From Dietzia aurantiaca (GTDB lineage Bacteria > Actinomycetota > Actinomycetes > Mycobacteriales > Mycobacteriaceae), in assembly GCF_021033825.1 (NCBI RefSeq), contig NZ_JAIFXZ010000015.1:1-64000 (forward strand): a DNA stretch of 64,000 nt, given 5' to 3'. This document shows positions 19,882 through 29,041 of this stretch, piece after piece. Each line of letters begins with the position of its first letter. The first letter of the stretch is position 1. A model generated the notes under the pieces. That model saw only the letters and a program-made list of their open reading frames with translations, had not been told where the DNA came from and did no database searches. Position numbers and translations under genes: made by a program.

Positions 19882-21122
19882 CGGGGGGCCTCCTCGGTCG
19901 GGGTGGCGGGGCCGCCGGTGTCGTCGGCCGGGCCGTCGGCCGGCTGCTCACCGGCTGGCGGGTTCTCGGCGTCCGGGTCGGGCCGGGGCACGTCCAAGGA
20001 GAACGGGTCCGGACTGACCGCCGAGCCGGGCGCCAGACCCACGTAACCCTCGAGGCCGGCCATGCGATTGCCGAACTCGGTGCCCAGCAGGAACGTCTCC
20101 TCCAGGCGCGGATTGGTGAGGTCGGCGTGGATGTAGAGGTTGGCGTAGTCGCCGCGCAGGAAGTTGTCGATACCGGCCTGCGGGAACGGGAAGGTGATGA
20201 GCGAACTCATCACCCGGGTGAGGTCGCGACCCGAGTTGGCCAGCCCCTCGAGCACCGGCGTGAGGTCACGCAGGTTCGCGGCGAGGTTCTGCCCGCCGCC
20301 GGCGTCGATGATCTGGTTGGCCTTGTTGCCGAAATCGCCGAGCGAGACCAGCGCGGTGGTCAGTTCCTGCTTCTGGTCGTTGATCAGCCCCACCGCCTCC
20401 GGCATCTGCGCGAGCGCGCGGGCGAGGGTGTCGTTCTGCTCGTCGATCTGCCGGGCCAGCCGGTCGAGTCCCTCCATGGCCGCGACGATGTCGGCGCGCT
20501 GGTCGTCGAGTCCGCCGACGGTGGTCTCCAGCTGGGTGATGACCTCCTTGGCGTCGAGCTGACGGCCGTCGAGGGCGGTGTTGAGCTCCTGCGAGATCGT
20601 CTCGAACTGCGCCAGGCCACCGTCGGTGAGGACCACCGACAGTGCCGAGAGCGTCTGCTCGGTGGTCGGGTAGACACCGGCGCGCTCGATGGGGATGACG
20701 TCACCGGCCGCCAGCGTGCCCTCCGCATTGCCGTCCGGCGGCGGGAACAGCTCGAGGTGCTGTGAACCCAACAGGCTGGTCTGCCCGATTTTGGCGTAGG
20801 CGTTGGCCGGCAGCCGCACGTCCTCGTTGAGTGAAACCGTGACGATCGCCGTGTAGTCCTCCACACGCATCGCCGCGATGGAGCCGACGTTGACGTCATT
20901 GACCCGAACCGGGGAGTTGCGGGTGATGGTCGTGACGTTGGGCATCTCGATGGTGACCTCGTAGGCCCCCTCGCCGTTGCCCTGGGCGCCGGGCAGCGGG
21001 AGCGAGTTGAGCCCGTCCCACGCGCAGCCGGCCCCGACCAGCAGGACGGCGCCGCCGAGCGCACCGGCCGCGAGGACCCGCGAACGCGTGGTTCTGCCTG
21101 TTGTCCCGATCATGCCGCTCAT
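19878..21122 (-). CDS. mce4E: Mce-family lipoprotein Mce4E (LprN type)
   Basis: A 414-residue MlaD/Mce subunit with a lipoprotein-like signal ending GAGC (C33), as expected for the E subunit of mce operons. The MCE domain covers about 50-130 and includes ITRNSPVRVNDVNVGSI, followed by a helical domain and a Pro/Asp-rich tail. The ATG at 21122 overlaps the mce4D stop (TGATG); an in-frame GTG one codon earlier is less likely. Lipidation would anchor it to the outer face of the membrane. Confidence 0.93.
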   Translation of the reverse strand: MSGMIGTTGRTTRSRVLAAGALGGAVLLVGAGCAWDGLNSLPLPGAQGNGEGAYEVTIEMPNVTTITRNSPVRVNDVNVGSIAAMRVEDYTAIVTVSLNEDVRLPANAYAKIGQTSLLGSQHLELFPPPDGNAEGTLAAGDVIPIERAGVYPTTEQTLSALSVVLTDGGLAQFETISQELNTALDGRQLDAKEVITQLETTVGGLDDQRADIVAAMEGLDRLARQIDEQNDTLARALAQMPEAVGLINDQKQELTTALVSLGDFGNKANQIIDAGGGQNLAANLRDLTPVLEGLANSGRDLTRVMSSLITFPFPQAGIDNFLRGDYANLYIHADLTNPRLEETFLLGTEFGNRMAGLEGYVGLAPGSAVSPDPFSLDVPRPDPDAENPPAGEQPADGPADDTGGPATPTEEAPR

Positions 21123-22387
21123 CACGCACCTCCCGTCACGAGCAGTGTGTCGGTGAGGTTGTCACCCTTGTTGACCACGTTGACCAGGGGGTCGGGGCGG
21201 TCCGAGACCGGCTGGACGCCCGGCGCCGTCTGCGTGCCCGGCTTCTGGAGATTCCAGATCTGGTCCGGCTCGGCGGTCGGGGTGATCGGCGGGGCGACCA
21301 CTCCGTACGGGTAGTTGGAGGTCAACGAGTTGAACAGCGGCCCCATGTACTGGGCGCACAGTTCCGCGTCGGACTCCGCGGTGTTGTTGGCCAGGCCGGC
21401 GATCGCGCCGCAGATGAAGTTGGTCGGGTTGGCCATCTGGTTCATCGCCAGCGCACCGTTGAGGGTGCCCTGGTACGGGCGGTAGATGTTGTAGAAATTC
21501 GCCATGGCCGTGGGGCCGACGTGCAGGACGCCCTCGAGATCGGCCCGGCGGTCGCGGATCACCTCGGTGGCGCGACCGAGCTTGTCGACGCCCACGGAGA
21601 GCCGATCCCCGTTGTTCTCGAGGAATCGGTTGATGTCCATCACGGCGAGGTCGAGGTCGCGCAGGGCGGCGTCGATATCCGCGGTCTGGTCCCCCAGCAC
21701 CTGCGAGACGCTGGCGAGCTTGCCGCCGAAGGAGACGATCTGCTCCTCGCTCTGGGACAGCGCGGTGACGAACAACTGCAGGTTCTTCAGCGTGGTGAAG
21801 AGGTTCTCGCGGCCGTCGGACAGGATCGACATGGTGTGCGAGACCTCATTGAGTGCGTCGCGGATGTCGGCGCCGTTGCCCTCGAACATCGCGTCGGCGG
21901 AGTCGACGAAGTCGCCAAGCGGGCCGGTCTTCTCGCCCTCGGCGGGGCTCAGCGCGGTGGACAGCTTCATGAGCTGTTCCTTGACGCCGTCCCACTCGAC
22001 CGGGACCGCCGTGCGCTCGACGGGGATGGTGCCACCGTCCGGCATCTCCTCGCCGCCGGTGTAGGCCGGGGTGAGTTGGATGAACCGCTCTGCGACCAGA
22101 GACTGGGCCACGAGCAGGGCGTTGGCGTCCTCGGGGACAGCCACGTCGTGGTCGACCTTCATGGTGACCTTGGACATCCCGTCCTCCGTCGCGATGTCGG
22201 TGATGCGACCGACCTCGACGCCCAATACACGGACGGTGTCGTCCGCGTAGACGCCCTGGGTGGACGGGAAGAACGCGGTGATCGTCTTGGTCCGACCGGA
22301 GAAGAACCACACGGCTCCCGCGATCAGGGCCACCACGGCGATCAGGGCGACCACCTTTGCGGCGGTGCCCGGCAGGAATCGGTTCAT
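21122..22387 (-). CDS. mce4D: Mce-family protein Mce4D
   Basis: A 421-residue subunit with an N-terminal membrane helix (about 11-30) and an MCE domain (about 35-115, GVYADDTVRVLGVEVGRI). A long alpha-helical domain follows, and a tail with two cysteines (FICGAIAG, DAELCAQY). It is the fourth mce gene, overlapping mce4C by ATGA. The tail is Pro/Thr/Asp-rich, as in Mce D subunits. Confidence 0.93.
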   Translation of the reverse strand: MNRFLPGTAAKVVALIAVVALIAGAVWFFSGRTKTITAFFPSTQGVYADDTVRVLGVEVGRITDIATEDGMSKVTMKVDHDVAVPEDANALLVAQSLVAERFIQLTPAYTGGEEMPDGGTIPVERTAVPVEWDGVKEQLMKLSTALSPAEGEKTGPLGDFVDSADAMFEGNGADIRDALNEVSHTMSILSDGRENLFTTLKNLQLFVTALSQSEEQIVSFGGKLASVSQVLGDQTADIDAALRDLDLAVMDINRFLENNGDRLSVGVDKLGRATEVIRDRRADLEGVLHVGPTAMANFYNIYRPYQGTLNGALAMNQMANPTNFICGAIAGLANNTAESDAELCAQYMGPLFNSLTSNYPYGVVAPPITPTAEPDQIWNLQKPGTQTAPGVQPVSDRPDPLVNVVNKGDNLTDTLLVTGGA

Positions 22388-23535
22388 CGCGGCAACCTCT
22401 TCTCGCCCCAGCCGGGGAACTCGTCCATCAGGGTCAGGCCCGGAGTGCCGGGCATCGTGGGTTCTCTGACCAGCCCTGGCTCAGGCTGGACGCGATCGTC
22501 GATGAGTGGCATGAGGTCGCGCAGGATCGTCTGCTGGTACTGGCCCAGCGACAGGTTGGACACGTAGGCGTTGAACCAGGGCCCGGAGGCGACCGCCTCA
22601 CTGAGTGCCGTGGAGAACGGCACGATCCGCCGCAGGCCGAGGTCGATGTCGTCCTTGTTACGGATCAGCAGATCCGACACCTGCTCGAGCTTGTCGAGCG
22701 CCGGACCTATCTGCGCCTCGTTGTCCTGCACCAGTCCCGACAGCTGACGGGCGAGCGCGTCGATGTTCACGATGAGCTCGCTCAACGCGCGCTTACGCAT
22801 GTCGAGCTGGGTGAACAAGATGTTGCCGTCGACCATGAGCTGGTTGATCTGATCGCTGCGCTGACCGAGGACGTCGGTGGTCCCGGCCGCCTTGTCCAGC
22901 AGCTCGCGGACGGCCTCGTCCCGCTCGTTGAGTGAACGGGACAGCCGCGTGATGCCGTCGATCGCGCCACGGACCTCCGGCGAGGAGTCTTCCATGGTCT
23001 CCGCCAACACATCGAGGGCGTCCTGCACCGAGTCGGTGTCCATGGCCTCGACGGTGTCGCTGAGATCACCGAGGGCCGAGGTCAGCGAATACGGCACGGA
23101 GGTCCGGTCGATCGGGATCGTCCGGTCCTCGAGCTCGCCGCGACCGTCGGAGTAGATCCCCAGTGCACGCCGGCCGAGTATCGAGTCCGTCTTGATCTGC
23201 GCCGAGGTGTCCGCGCCGAGGTCGACGTCGGTATCGATGTCGAACTTGACCCTGACCTGGTCACCGTCGAGTTGGAGCGTCCGGACCGATCCGACGCGCA
23301 TGCCGGCCACCTGTACCTCGTCGCCGGCCTTGAGCCCGGCGGCGTCGGCCACGTAGACGGTGCCACCGTGCATGCCGTTGACGTACGGGATGCGGTCGTA
23401 GTTCAACGAGACCGCCATGAGGGCGACCACGCCGACCGCACCCCACACCCCGATCATCCGGGGGTCGCGGTCACGGAATCTGAGCTGTCCGCGGGGCGCC
23501 TTGGGCGGCGCGCCGTCGTTATTCTTCTTACTCAT
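22384..23535 (-). CDS. mce4C: Mce-family protein Mce4C
   Basis: A 383-residue subunit with a basic, Pro-rich cytoplasmic N-terminus, a membrane helix (about 27-45) and an MCE domain (GLKAGDEVQVAGMRVGSV, about 70-87). A helical domain follows, with repeated IDALARQLSG-like segments. The ATG at 23535 lies inside the last codons of mce4B (8-bp overlap ATGAGTAA); the longer in-frame start at 23547 is not needed. It is the third mce gene in the operon. Confidence 0.92.
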   Translation of the reverse strand: MSKKNNDGAPPKAPRGQLRFRDRDPRMIGVWGAVGVVALMAVSLNYDRIPYVNGMHGGTVYVADAAGLKAGDEVQVAGMRVGSVRTLQLDGDQVRVKFDIDTDVDLGADTSAQIKTDSILGRRALGIYSDGRGELEDRTIPIDRTSVPYSLTSALGDLSDTVEAMDTDSVQDALDVLAETMEDSSPEVRGAIDGITRLSRSLNERDEAVRELLDKAAGTTDVLGQRSDQINQLMVDGNILFTQLDMRKRALSELIVNIDALARQLSGLVQDNEAQIGPALDKLEQVSDLLIRNKDDIDLGLRRIVPFSTALSEAVASGPWFNAYVSNLSLGQYQQTILRDLMPLIDDRVQPEPGLVREPTMPGTPGLTLMDEFPGWGEKRLPR

Positions 23536-24583
23536 CGGGGAACGCACACCGTCCCGTCGTCTGCTCGTACTGCGGCAGGTACACCGGCTTGCCGGTGGCC
23601 GGGTTCGTGATCGTGACGATCACGCCGCAGAGGTAGAACTGGAAGAAGCTGCCGTAGACGCCGAGCCGGCCCATCTTCTGGAAGTCGGACGGCAGGCGGT
23701 TCATCACGTTCTCGACGAACTCCTCGTCGTCATTGATCAGAGTCGCCACGCGGTCGATCTGCGCGATGTCCTCCTTCAGAGACGGGCGCACGTCCGACAG
23801 CAGGGTGGTCATGTTGGCACTCGAGTCATTGAGTCGGCTCACGGATTCGGCGAGTGGCTCGGAGTTGGCGGCCAGGCCCGAGACCAACTGTTGGAGGTCG
23901 GTGACGATCGAGTCGACGTTCTCCTGGTTGTCGGCGACCGTGGTGAGCACGGAGTTGAGGTTGGTGATGACGTCGCCGATGAGCTGGTCCCTGTCCGCGA
24001 GGGTCTGGGTGAGTGACGACGTCGAGGCGAGCAGGTCCTGGATGGTTCCGGATTCACCCTGGAACACCTTGACGATCGACTCGGACAGCTGGTTGACCTG
24101 CCCGGGATCGAGCGCCTTGAACAGGGGCCGGAACCCGCCGAGGAGCGCGTCGAGATCGAGCGCGGGCGCGGTCTGCGAGAGTGGCAGTGTGCCGCCCGGC
24201 TCGAGCGGAGCCTGGTCACCCTCCCCGCGCTTGAGCTCGAGGTACCGGTCACCGGTGAGGTTCTCGTACCGCACCACGGCCTCGGTGCTCTGGTGGACGA
24301 TCTGGTTACCCGCGACGGTGAAGCGGACGCGGGCGGTGTTCTCGTCGGCCAGCTCGACCTTCCCGACCTGGCCGACCTCGACGCCGGCGATACGGACCTT
24401 GTCGCCGGACTCGAGGCCCGAGACGTCGGTGAAGGCCGCGTTATAGCGCTCGTAGTCGCCGGAGCGGTACTCGCTGAACACCACGACGAGTCCGGCGAGC
24501 ACCAGGACCATCACGGTGGTGAAGATCCCGAGCTTGACCGCGGTGGCCCGGCCCGCGCGCGCTGCCGCGCGCCCGGCGCTCAC
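23528..24583 (-). CDS. mce4B: Mce-family protein Mce4B
   Basis: A 351-residue subunit with an N-terminal helix (about 17-37), an MCE domain (about 45-125, GLESGDKVRIAGVEVGQV), a long helical domain, and a short C-terminal region with two cysteines. The GTG start at 24583 overlaps the mce4A stop (GTGA). It is the second mce gene of the operon. Confidence 0.93.
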   Translation of the reverse strand: MSAGRAAARAGRATAVKLGIFTTVMVLVLAGLVVVFSEYRSGDYERYNAAFTDVSGLESGDKVRIAGVEVGQVGKVELADENTARVRFTVAGNQIVHQSTEAVVRYENLTGDRYLELKRGEGDQAPLEPGGTLPLSQTAPALDLDALLGGFRPLFKALDPGQVNQLSESIVKVFQGESGTIQDLLASTSSLTQTLADRDQLIGDVITNLNSVLTTVADNQENVDSIVTDLQQLVSGLAANSEPLAESVSRLNDSSANMTTLLSDVRPSLKEDIAQIDRVATLINDDEEFVENVMNRLPSDFQKMGRLGVYGSFFQFYLCGVIVTITNPATGKPVYLPQYEQTTGRCAFPDE

Positions 24584-25818
24584 GGGTTCCCCCCGTCCAT
24601 ACCGAGCATGACCTGCAGCAGCGTGGGCGGTGCGGGCTGTCCGGGCTCGGAGGGCTTGAGCGGGCCGAAGAGCGGTCCGGGGCGTGAGGTGAACACGTCG
24701 GGCATTCCCTCCACGGGGTTGGAGCCGGTGTCGGTGACGACGAACGGCGCGTGGACGCTCGGGTCAGGGAAGGGCAGGCCGTAGCAGTTCGGGCCGGTGC
24801 TCGCATTCACCTTCGGCAGGTCCTTGGGGTACTCGTAGGCCCGCGCGCCCTGCTGGAAGCCGGCCTTGAACACCAGCCCGGGCTGATCCCGGCCGCCGAA
24901 CGCCGGAGTGGCGCCCTCGACGCCCTGGTTGAGGCCGACGATCAGGCAGGTGAGCATCGGCGAGTACTCGCCGAGCAGGCTGGTCGAGGCCCGCAGGTCG
25001 GACAGCGCCTTGACCAGCTGGTCGCCGTTCTCGCTCAGCAGCCGCTTTCCGGTCTCGCCGGTGCCGATCGCGGAGGCGAGCAACTGCTCGAAGCGGGCCT
25101 GGTTGTTGACGATGTTGGCGCCGACATCGGTGCCGGAGTCGAGAATCCGCATGACGTCCGGGGTGACGTCCGCGTAGAGGTTCGCCACACGCGAGCCCTT
25201 GGCGAGGTCTCGCTGGAGCGTCTCGATCTGCGGATTGATCTCCTCCAGGTAGGCGTTGAGGTCCGTGATGGTCTGGCCGATCTGTTCGCCTCGCCCGTCG
25301 ACGGCTCCGGAGATCGCGCCGAGTGTGGCGTTGAGCTTCTCCGGCTCGATCGCCAGGAGCAGATCCGACAGATCCTGGAACAGGGTGTTCATCTCGGTGG
25401 TGACGTTGCCGGCCTGGACAACCGCGCCGGGTTCCAGTGTGGTGGCGTCCGGTGTGGCGGGCGCGCCAAAGTCCACGGACTTGGCACCGAAGACGGTGTT
25501 CGACCCGATGGAGACCGGGGAGTTCGCGGGGATCGCCTCGAGCGCGGAAGGATCCACCTCGAGATCCAGGGTCGCGCCGTCGAACTCCTGCGTGATCCGG
25601 GTGACGTTACCGATCTCCACACCACGGGACCGCACCTTGGCGTCGGCCTCCATGACCAGACCCGCGCGATCACTACGCACCGTGATCGGGACGCGGCTGT
25701 CGAACGCTCGCACGAACAGGAGCAGGGACAGCGCGACCACCACGACGATGAACAACGCCAGGCCCGCGCCCGCGATGCGCTTGGGCACCGTGTCGCTCTG
25801 GCTCACCGTCCTCGCCAT
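24580..25818 (-). CDS. mce4A: Mce-family protein Mce4A
   Basis: A 412-residue subunit with a membrane helix (about 17-38), an MCE domain (about 40-120, VMEADAKVRSRGVEIGNV), a helical domain and a Pro-rich C-terminus. In M. tuberculosis the Mce4 system imports cholesterol, and the neighbouring sterol genes and the KstR-like site upstream of yrbE4A support the same role here. It is preceded by AGGAGA. A 10-bp gap separates it from yrbE4B. Confidence 0.94.
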   Translation of the reverse strand: MARTVSQSDTVPKRIAGAGLALFIVVVVALSLLLFVRAFDSRVPITVRSDRAGLVMEADAKVRSRGVEIGNVTRITQEFDGATLDLEVDPSALEAIPANSPVSIGSNTVFGAKSVDFGAPATPDATTLEPGAVVQAGNVTTEMNTLFQDLSDLLLAIEPEKLNATLGAISGAVDGRGEQIGQTITDLNAYLEEINPQIETLQRDLAKGSRVANLYADVTPDVMRILDSGTDVGANIVNNQARFEQLLASAIGTGETGKRLLSENGDQLVKALSDLRASTSLLGEYSPMLTCLIVGLNQGVEGATPAFGGRDQPGLVFKAGFQQGARAYEYPKDLPKVNASTGPNCYGLPFPDPSVHAPFVVTDTGSNPVEGMPDVFTSRPGPLFGPLKPSEPGQPAPPTLLQVMLGMDGGNP

Positions 25819-25828
25819 ATCGTCTCTC

Positions 25829-26680
25829 CTATCCCGACAGGTTGAAGTTGCCGTCTCCGCCGTAGATCGCGAGCGAGACGAGAAGGGTTACCGTCACCAC
25901 GGCGATGAGCGACGTGCGCACCGCGTTGCCCACCGCCGCGCCGACGCCGGCGGGGCCGCCTGCCGCGTTGTACCCGTGGTACGTGTGGATGAGCATGATC
26001 GTGATAGCCATGGCGATGGCCTGGACGAACGACCAGAGGATGTCCGTCGGAATGAGGAACGTCGAGAAGTAGTGGTCGTAGACGCCGCCGGACTGACCGT
26101 AGATCTCGACCGTCGCAAACCGGCTCGCCAGGAACGAGGCGATGACGGCGAGCGAGTACAGCGGGATCACCGCGATCATCCCGGCCACGATGCGCGTGGA
26201 CACCAGGTAGGTCACCGAATCGATGGCCATGACCTCGAGCGCGTCGATCTCCTCGGAGACACGCATGGCGCCCAGCTGGGCGGTGGCGCCGGCGCCGATG
26301 GTGGCCGCCAGGCCGATGCCGGCGATCACCGGCGCAGCGATACGGACGTTGATGAACGCGGCGAAGAAGCCGGTGAGCGCCTCGACACCGACATCCGTCA
26401 GCGAGGAGAAGCCCTGCACGGCGATGACGCCGCCGGTGGCCAGGGTGAGGAAGGCGACGATGACGACCGTGCCGCCGATCATTGCGAGCGCACCGGTTCC
26501 CATGGCGATCTCGGCGATGAGCCGCAGCGTCTCCTTGGGGTACTGGGTCAGCGCGCGGGGCATGGCCGCCAGCGCGCGCCAGAAGAACAGGGCGTGATCG
26601 CCGAAGTTGTCGAATCCGCCGATCGCCCGATGGCGAGCACGCGACAGGCGTGGGAACCGCGTGGTCTCTATCACCGCCAT
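25829..26680 (-). CDS. yrbE4B: MlaE/YrbE-family permease YrbE4B
   Basis: A 283-residue integral membrane protein with five to six helices. It carries the MlaE signature EEIDALEVMAIDSVTYLVSTR, whose charged motif contacts the MceG ATPase in characterised systems. With YrbE4A it forms the permease core of the Mce4 importer. The ATG at 26680 is 1 nt after the yrbE4A stop. No mceG ATPase gene lies in this window, as expected, since it is usually encoded elsewhere. Confidence 0.95.
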   Translation of the reverse strand: MAVIETTRFPRLSRARHRAIGGFDNFGDHALFFWRALAAMPRALTQYPKETLRLIAEIAMGTGALAMIGGTVVIVAFLTLATGGVIAVQGFSSLTDVGVEALTGFFAAFINVRIAAPVIAGIGLAATIGAGATAQLGAMRVSEEIDALEVMAIDSVTYLVSTRIVAGMIAVIPLYSLAVIASFLASRFATVEIYGQSGGVYDHYFSTFLIPTDILWSFVQAIAMAITIMLIHTYHGYNAAGGPAGVGAAVGNAVRTSLIAVVTVTLLVSLAIYGGDGNFNLSG

Positions 26681-26681
26681 G

Positions 26682-27446
26682 TCACGCCCCCAGAACCTTG
26701 ACGCCGACGGCGGTGATGACGGTGTTGACCACGAACAGCGCCATGAAGGCGAAGACGACGGTCTCGTTCACCGCATTGCCGACCTCTTTCGGCCCGCCGC
26801 GGACGTAGAGCCCCTTGTAGCAGGCGACGAGACCGGCCAGCATGCCGAAGACGCCGGCCTTGACCTGGGCAAGGACGAGTTCGCCCAGCCCGGTCAGGAG
26901 CGTGATGCCGTTGACGAACGCGCCGGGGTTGACGCCCTGGAGGAGGACGGAGAACAGGAAGCCGCCGAGGATGCCGATCGTGCACACTAGGCCGTTGAGC
27001 AGGAGCGCGACGAACGTCGAGGCGGCCACGCGGGGAACGACGAGACGCTTGACCGGATCGATGCCCAGCACCTCCATCGCGTCGATCTCCTCGCGGATGG
27101 TGCGGGCACCGAGGTCGGCACAGATCGCGGTGGCCCCGGCCCCCGCGACGATGAGCACGGTGACCATGGGTCCGACCTGGGTGACCGCACCGAGCGCGGC
27201 GCCGGCGCCCGAGAGGTCGGCCGCGCCGATCTCCCGCAGCAGGATGTTGAGCGTGAAGCTCACCAGGACGGTGAACGGGATCGCCACGAGGATCGTGGCC
27301 ATCATCGACACACGGGCGATGAACCACGACTGGTCGATGAACTCGCGCCCCTGGCGGACGATCGACGGGAACGCGACGAAGGTGTCGAGCGTCATGGCGA
27401 AAAAGTCGCCGACCCCCCTGAGTGGCTTGTCGAGAACACTCGCCAT
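26682..27446 (-). CDS. yrbE4A: MlaE/YrbE-family permease YrbE4A
   Basis: A 254-residue permease subunit and first gene of the ten-gene mce4 operon. The MlaE motif EEIDAMEVLGIDPVKRLVVPR is intact. The ATG at 27446 has a strong Shine-Dalgarno sequence (GGAGGGGG). The KstR-like palindrome at 27541-27554 lies about 95 bp upstream and is the likely control point for the whole operon. It corresponds to Rv3501c. Confidence 0.95.
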   Translation of the reverse strand: MASVLDKPLRGVGDFFAMTLDTFVAFPSIVRQGREFIDQSWFIARVSMMATILVAIPFTVLVSFTLNILLREIGAADLSGAGAALGAVTQVGPMVTVLIVAGAGATAICADLGARTIREEIDAMEVLGIDPVKRLVVPRVAASTFVALLLNGLVCTIGILGGFLFSVLLQGVNPGAFVNGITLLTGLGELVLAQVKAGVFGMLAGLVACYKGLYVRGGPKEVGNAVNETVVFAFMALFVVNTVITAVGVKVLGA

Positions 27447-27540
27447 GACGCCCCCCTCCTACCTTTCATCCCCCGGATCACAGGTCCCGATCGAGTCACG
27501 CGACGGTGAACACCTGGTGTGATCGCGGTAACAAACTAGC

Positions 27541-27554
27541 TAGAACACGTTCTA
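27541..27554. promoter_or_regulatory. KstR-like operator upstream of the mce4 operon
   Basis: The 14-mer TAGAACACGTTCTA is palindromic except for the central dinucleotide and matches the mycobacterial KstR consensus TnnAACnnGTTnnA. It lies about 95 bp before yrbE4A in a relatively AT-rich stretch. Repression of sterol import in the absence of sterol-CoA inducers is inferred. Confidence 0.85.
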
Positions 27555-27639
27555 TCCCGCAAGGGCTTCCTCGGCACCCCCCGAGCGGACCCCTTGCATT
27601 ATGTGGACGGAATCTAACATGCGCCCCACCCATCACAGC

Positions 27640-27677
27640 GGCCCCTGGCGTGAACTCGTACAAACACGTCAGGGGCC
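27640..27677 (-). terminator. Stem-loop terminator after hsd4A
   Basis: A 13-bp stem (GGCCCCTGGCGTG with CACGTCAGGGGCC, one G-T pair) and a 12-nt loop lie 11 bp past the hsd4A stop codon. It separates the fdxD-hsd4A unit from the mce4 promoter. Confidence 0.6.
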
Positions 27678-27688
27678 ACCTGTCGGGG

Positions 27689-28603
27689 TCAGAGCTTCAT
27701 GATCTCCGCGGCCGAGAAGGACTTGTCCTCCGCGCGCCCTGACCAGTGCCCCGACACAGCATCAGCGAACGCGCGACGATCCCAGACGCCCCCTGAAGCG
27801 TCGAACCGCTTCTCCACGACCGGGGCCTCGACGAGCGCCACCATTCCGCCATATACCACGAACAGCTGCCCCGACACCCCCGCCGCCGCCGGCGACGCGA
27901 GATAGGAGACGAGGTCGGCGACGCGGTCCGGAGACAGCGGGTCCGGCCCCTGCGACTCGTCCCACGCCTCGAAGACCGCCTCGGTCATCCCGGTGCGCCC
28001 ACGGGGGGCGATGGCGTTGGCCGTGCACCCGATACGGCCGAGCACGCGCGCCGCCGAGAGCGTGAGCGCGGTGATGCCGGCCTTGGCGGCGCCGTAGTTG
28101 GCCTGACCGGGAGGTCCGAAGAGCCCGGCCTCGGACGAGGTGTTGATGAGGCGGCCGTAGATCGGCGCACTGCCCTCGGTGCGCTTCTTGTCCTCCGCGC
28201 GCCAGTGGGCGGCGGCGTTACGGGTGAGCAGGAAGTGCCCACGCAGGTGGACCTTCACCACCGCGTCGAAATCCTCGTCGGACATGTTGAAGAGCATCTT
28301 GTCGCGGGTGATACCCGCATTGTTGACGACGACGTGCAGGCCGCCCAGCTTGATGGCCTCGGCCATCATCGCGTCGGCGGTCTCCCGCTCGGAGACGTCG
28401 CCCACGACGAGAGCCGCCTTGGCTCCCGCTGCCTCGATATCCGCGATCACCGCATCCGTGGCCTCGGAGGCCCGGATGTCGTTGATCACGACAGCGGCCG
28501 CGCCCGACCGGGCCAGCTCAACGGCTTCCGAGGCCCCCAGGCCCGAGCCGGAGCCGGTGACCACGGCCACCCGGCCGTCGAGGGACAGATCCTGATCGAG
28601 CAT
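27689..28603 (-). CDS. hsd4A: 17-beta-hydroxysteroid / beta-hydroxyacyl-CoA dehydrogenase (SDR), Hsd4A type
   Basis: A 304-residue short-chain dehydrogenase. It has the NAD-binding TGSGSGLG (16-23), NNAG (94-97), and catalytic S156/S157, Y170 and K174 (YGAAK). By position it is the Rv3502c homologue, placed between fdxD and the mce4 operon. Hsd4A enzymes oxidise the 3-hydroxyacyl-CoA of the sterol side chain and can act at the 17-position. The ATG at 28603 follows GGAGGAGAAA; the much longer open frame upstream overlaps fdxD and is rejected. Its upstream operator would be the site at 28892, shared with fdxD. Confidence 0.9.
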   Translation of the reverse strand: MLDQDLSLDGRVAVVTGSGSGLGASEAVELARSGAAAVVINDIRASEATDAVIADIEAAGAKAALVVGDVSERETADAMMAEAIKLGGLHVVVNNAGITRDKMLFNMSDEDFDAVVKVHLRGHFLLTRNAAAHWRAEDKKRTEGSAPIYGRLINTSSEAGLFGPPGQANYGAAKAGITALTLSAARVLGRIGCTANAIAPRGRTGMTEAVFEAWDESQGPDPLSPDRVADLVSYLASPAAAGVSGQLFVVYGGMVALVEAPVVEKRFDASGGVWDRRAFADAVSGHWSGRAEDKSFSAAEIMKL

Positions 28604-28623
28604 TCCGCGTTTCTCCTCCACAC

Positions 28624-28818
28624 TCACTCGACGGCCTTGAGTGCCGCCATGGGACATTTCTCCACAGCCTTGAGGGCCCGCTTCTGGAGCTCCTCGGGCA
28701 CCTCGTCCACGATGACGCGAACGATCTCGTCGTCGTCGTTCAACTCGAAGACCTTGGGTGCGAGGCCCACGCACACGGCCTGCCCCTCGCAGCGGTCGGG
28801 ATCCACTTCAATCCGCAT
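28624..28818 (-). CDS. fdxD: [3Fe-4S]-type ferredoxin FdxD
   Basis: A 64-residue ferredoxin with cysteines C10, C16 and C55 (RCEGQAVC and KCP). The missing fourth Cys indicates a 3Fe-4S cluster, as in ferredoxins serving cytochrome P450s. It corresponds to Rv3503c in the same position between hsd4A and chsE4. It probably donates electrons to sterol-oxidising P450s such as CYP125/CYP142, which are not in this window. The ATG at 28818 is preceded by AAGGAGAAC. It is divergent from chsE4 across a 223-bp region with two KstR-like sites. Confidence 0.92.
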   Translation of the reverse strand: MRIEVDPDRCEGQAVCVGLAPKVFELNDDDEIVRVIVDEVPEELQKRALKAVEKCPMAALKAVE

Positions 28819-28891
28819 ACCTGTTCTCCTTGGTCGGTCCAGCGGGCACGGCGCCCCCGGGGCTGGGTCGATTCTATGTGAGCCGGGACAC

Positions 28892-28905
28892 TAGAACGTG
28901 TTCCT
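28892..28905. promoter_or_regulatory. KstR-like operator (fdxD-hsd4A side)
   Basis: TAGAACGTGTTCCT matches TnnAACnnGTT with a degenerate right end. It lies 74 bp upstream of the fdxD start and fits control of fdxD-hsd4A. Confidence 0.7.
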
Positions 28906-29002
28906 ACTCGAGCATGAGTGTAAGTCACCGGCCACGGTCGGGCCGCACTCGCGCCGAGCCCCGCCATCCGGCGCCCCACGGTGTTAGCGTGATTCGGATA
29001 AC

Positions 29003-29016
29003 TGGAACACGTTCCA
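29003..29016. promoter_or_regulatory. KstR-like operator (chsE4 side)
   Basis: TGGAACACGTTCCA is palindromic except for the central AC and matches the KstR consensus. It lies 26 bp upstream of the chsE4 start codon, where it would overlap the core promoter. Confidence 0.82.
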
Positions 29017-29041
29017 ACCGCAACGACAGGCATAGGGACCC

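Noticed and set aside
27689-28774. 361-codon version of hsd4A with a long N-terminal extension
   Set aside because: The extension overlaps fdxD, is Arg/Gly-rich, and the ATG at 28603 has a strong ribosome site directly before the SDR N-terminus.
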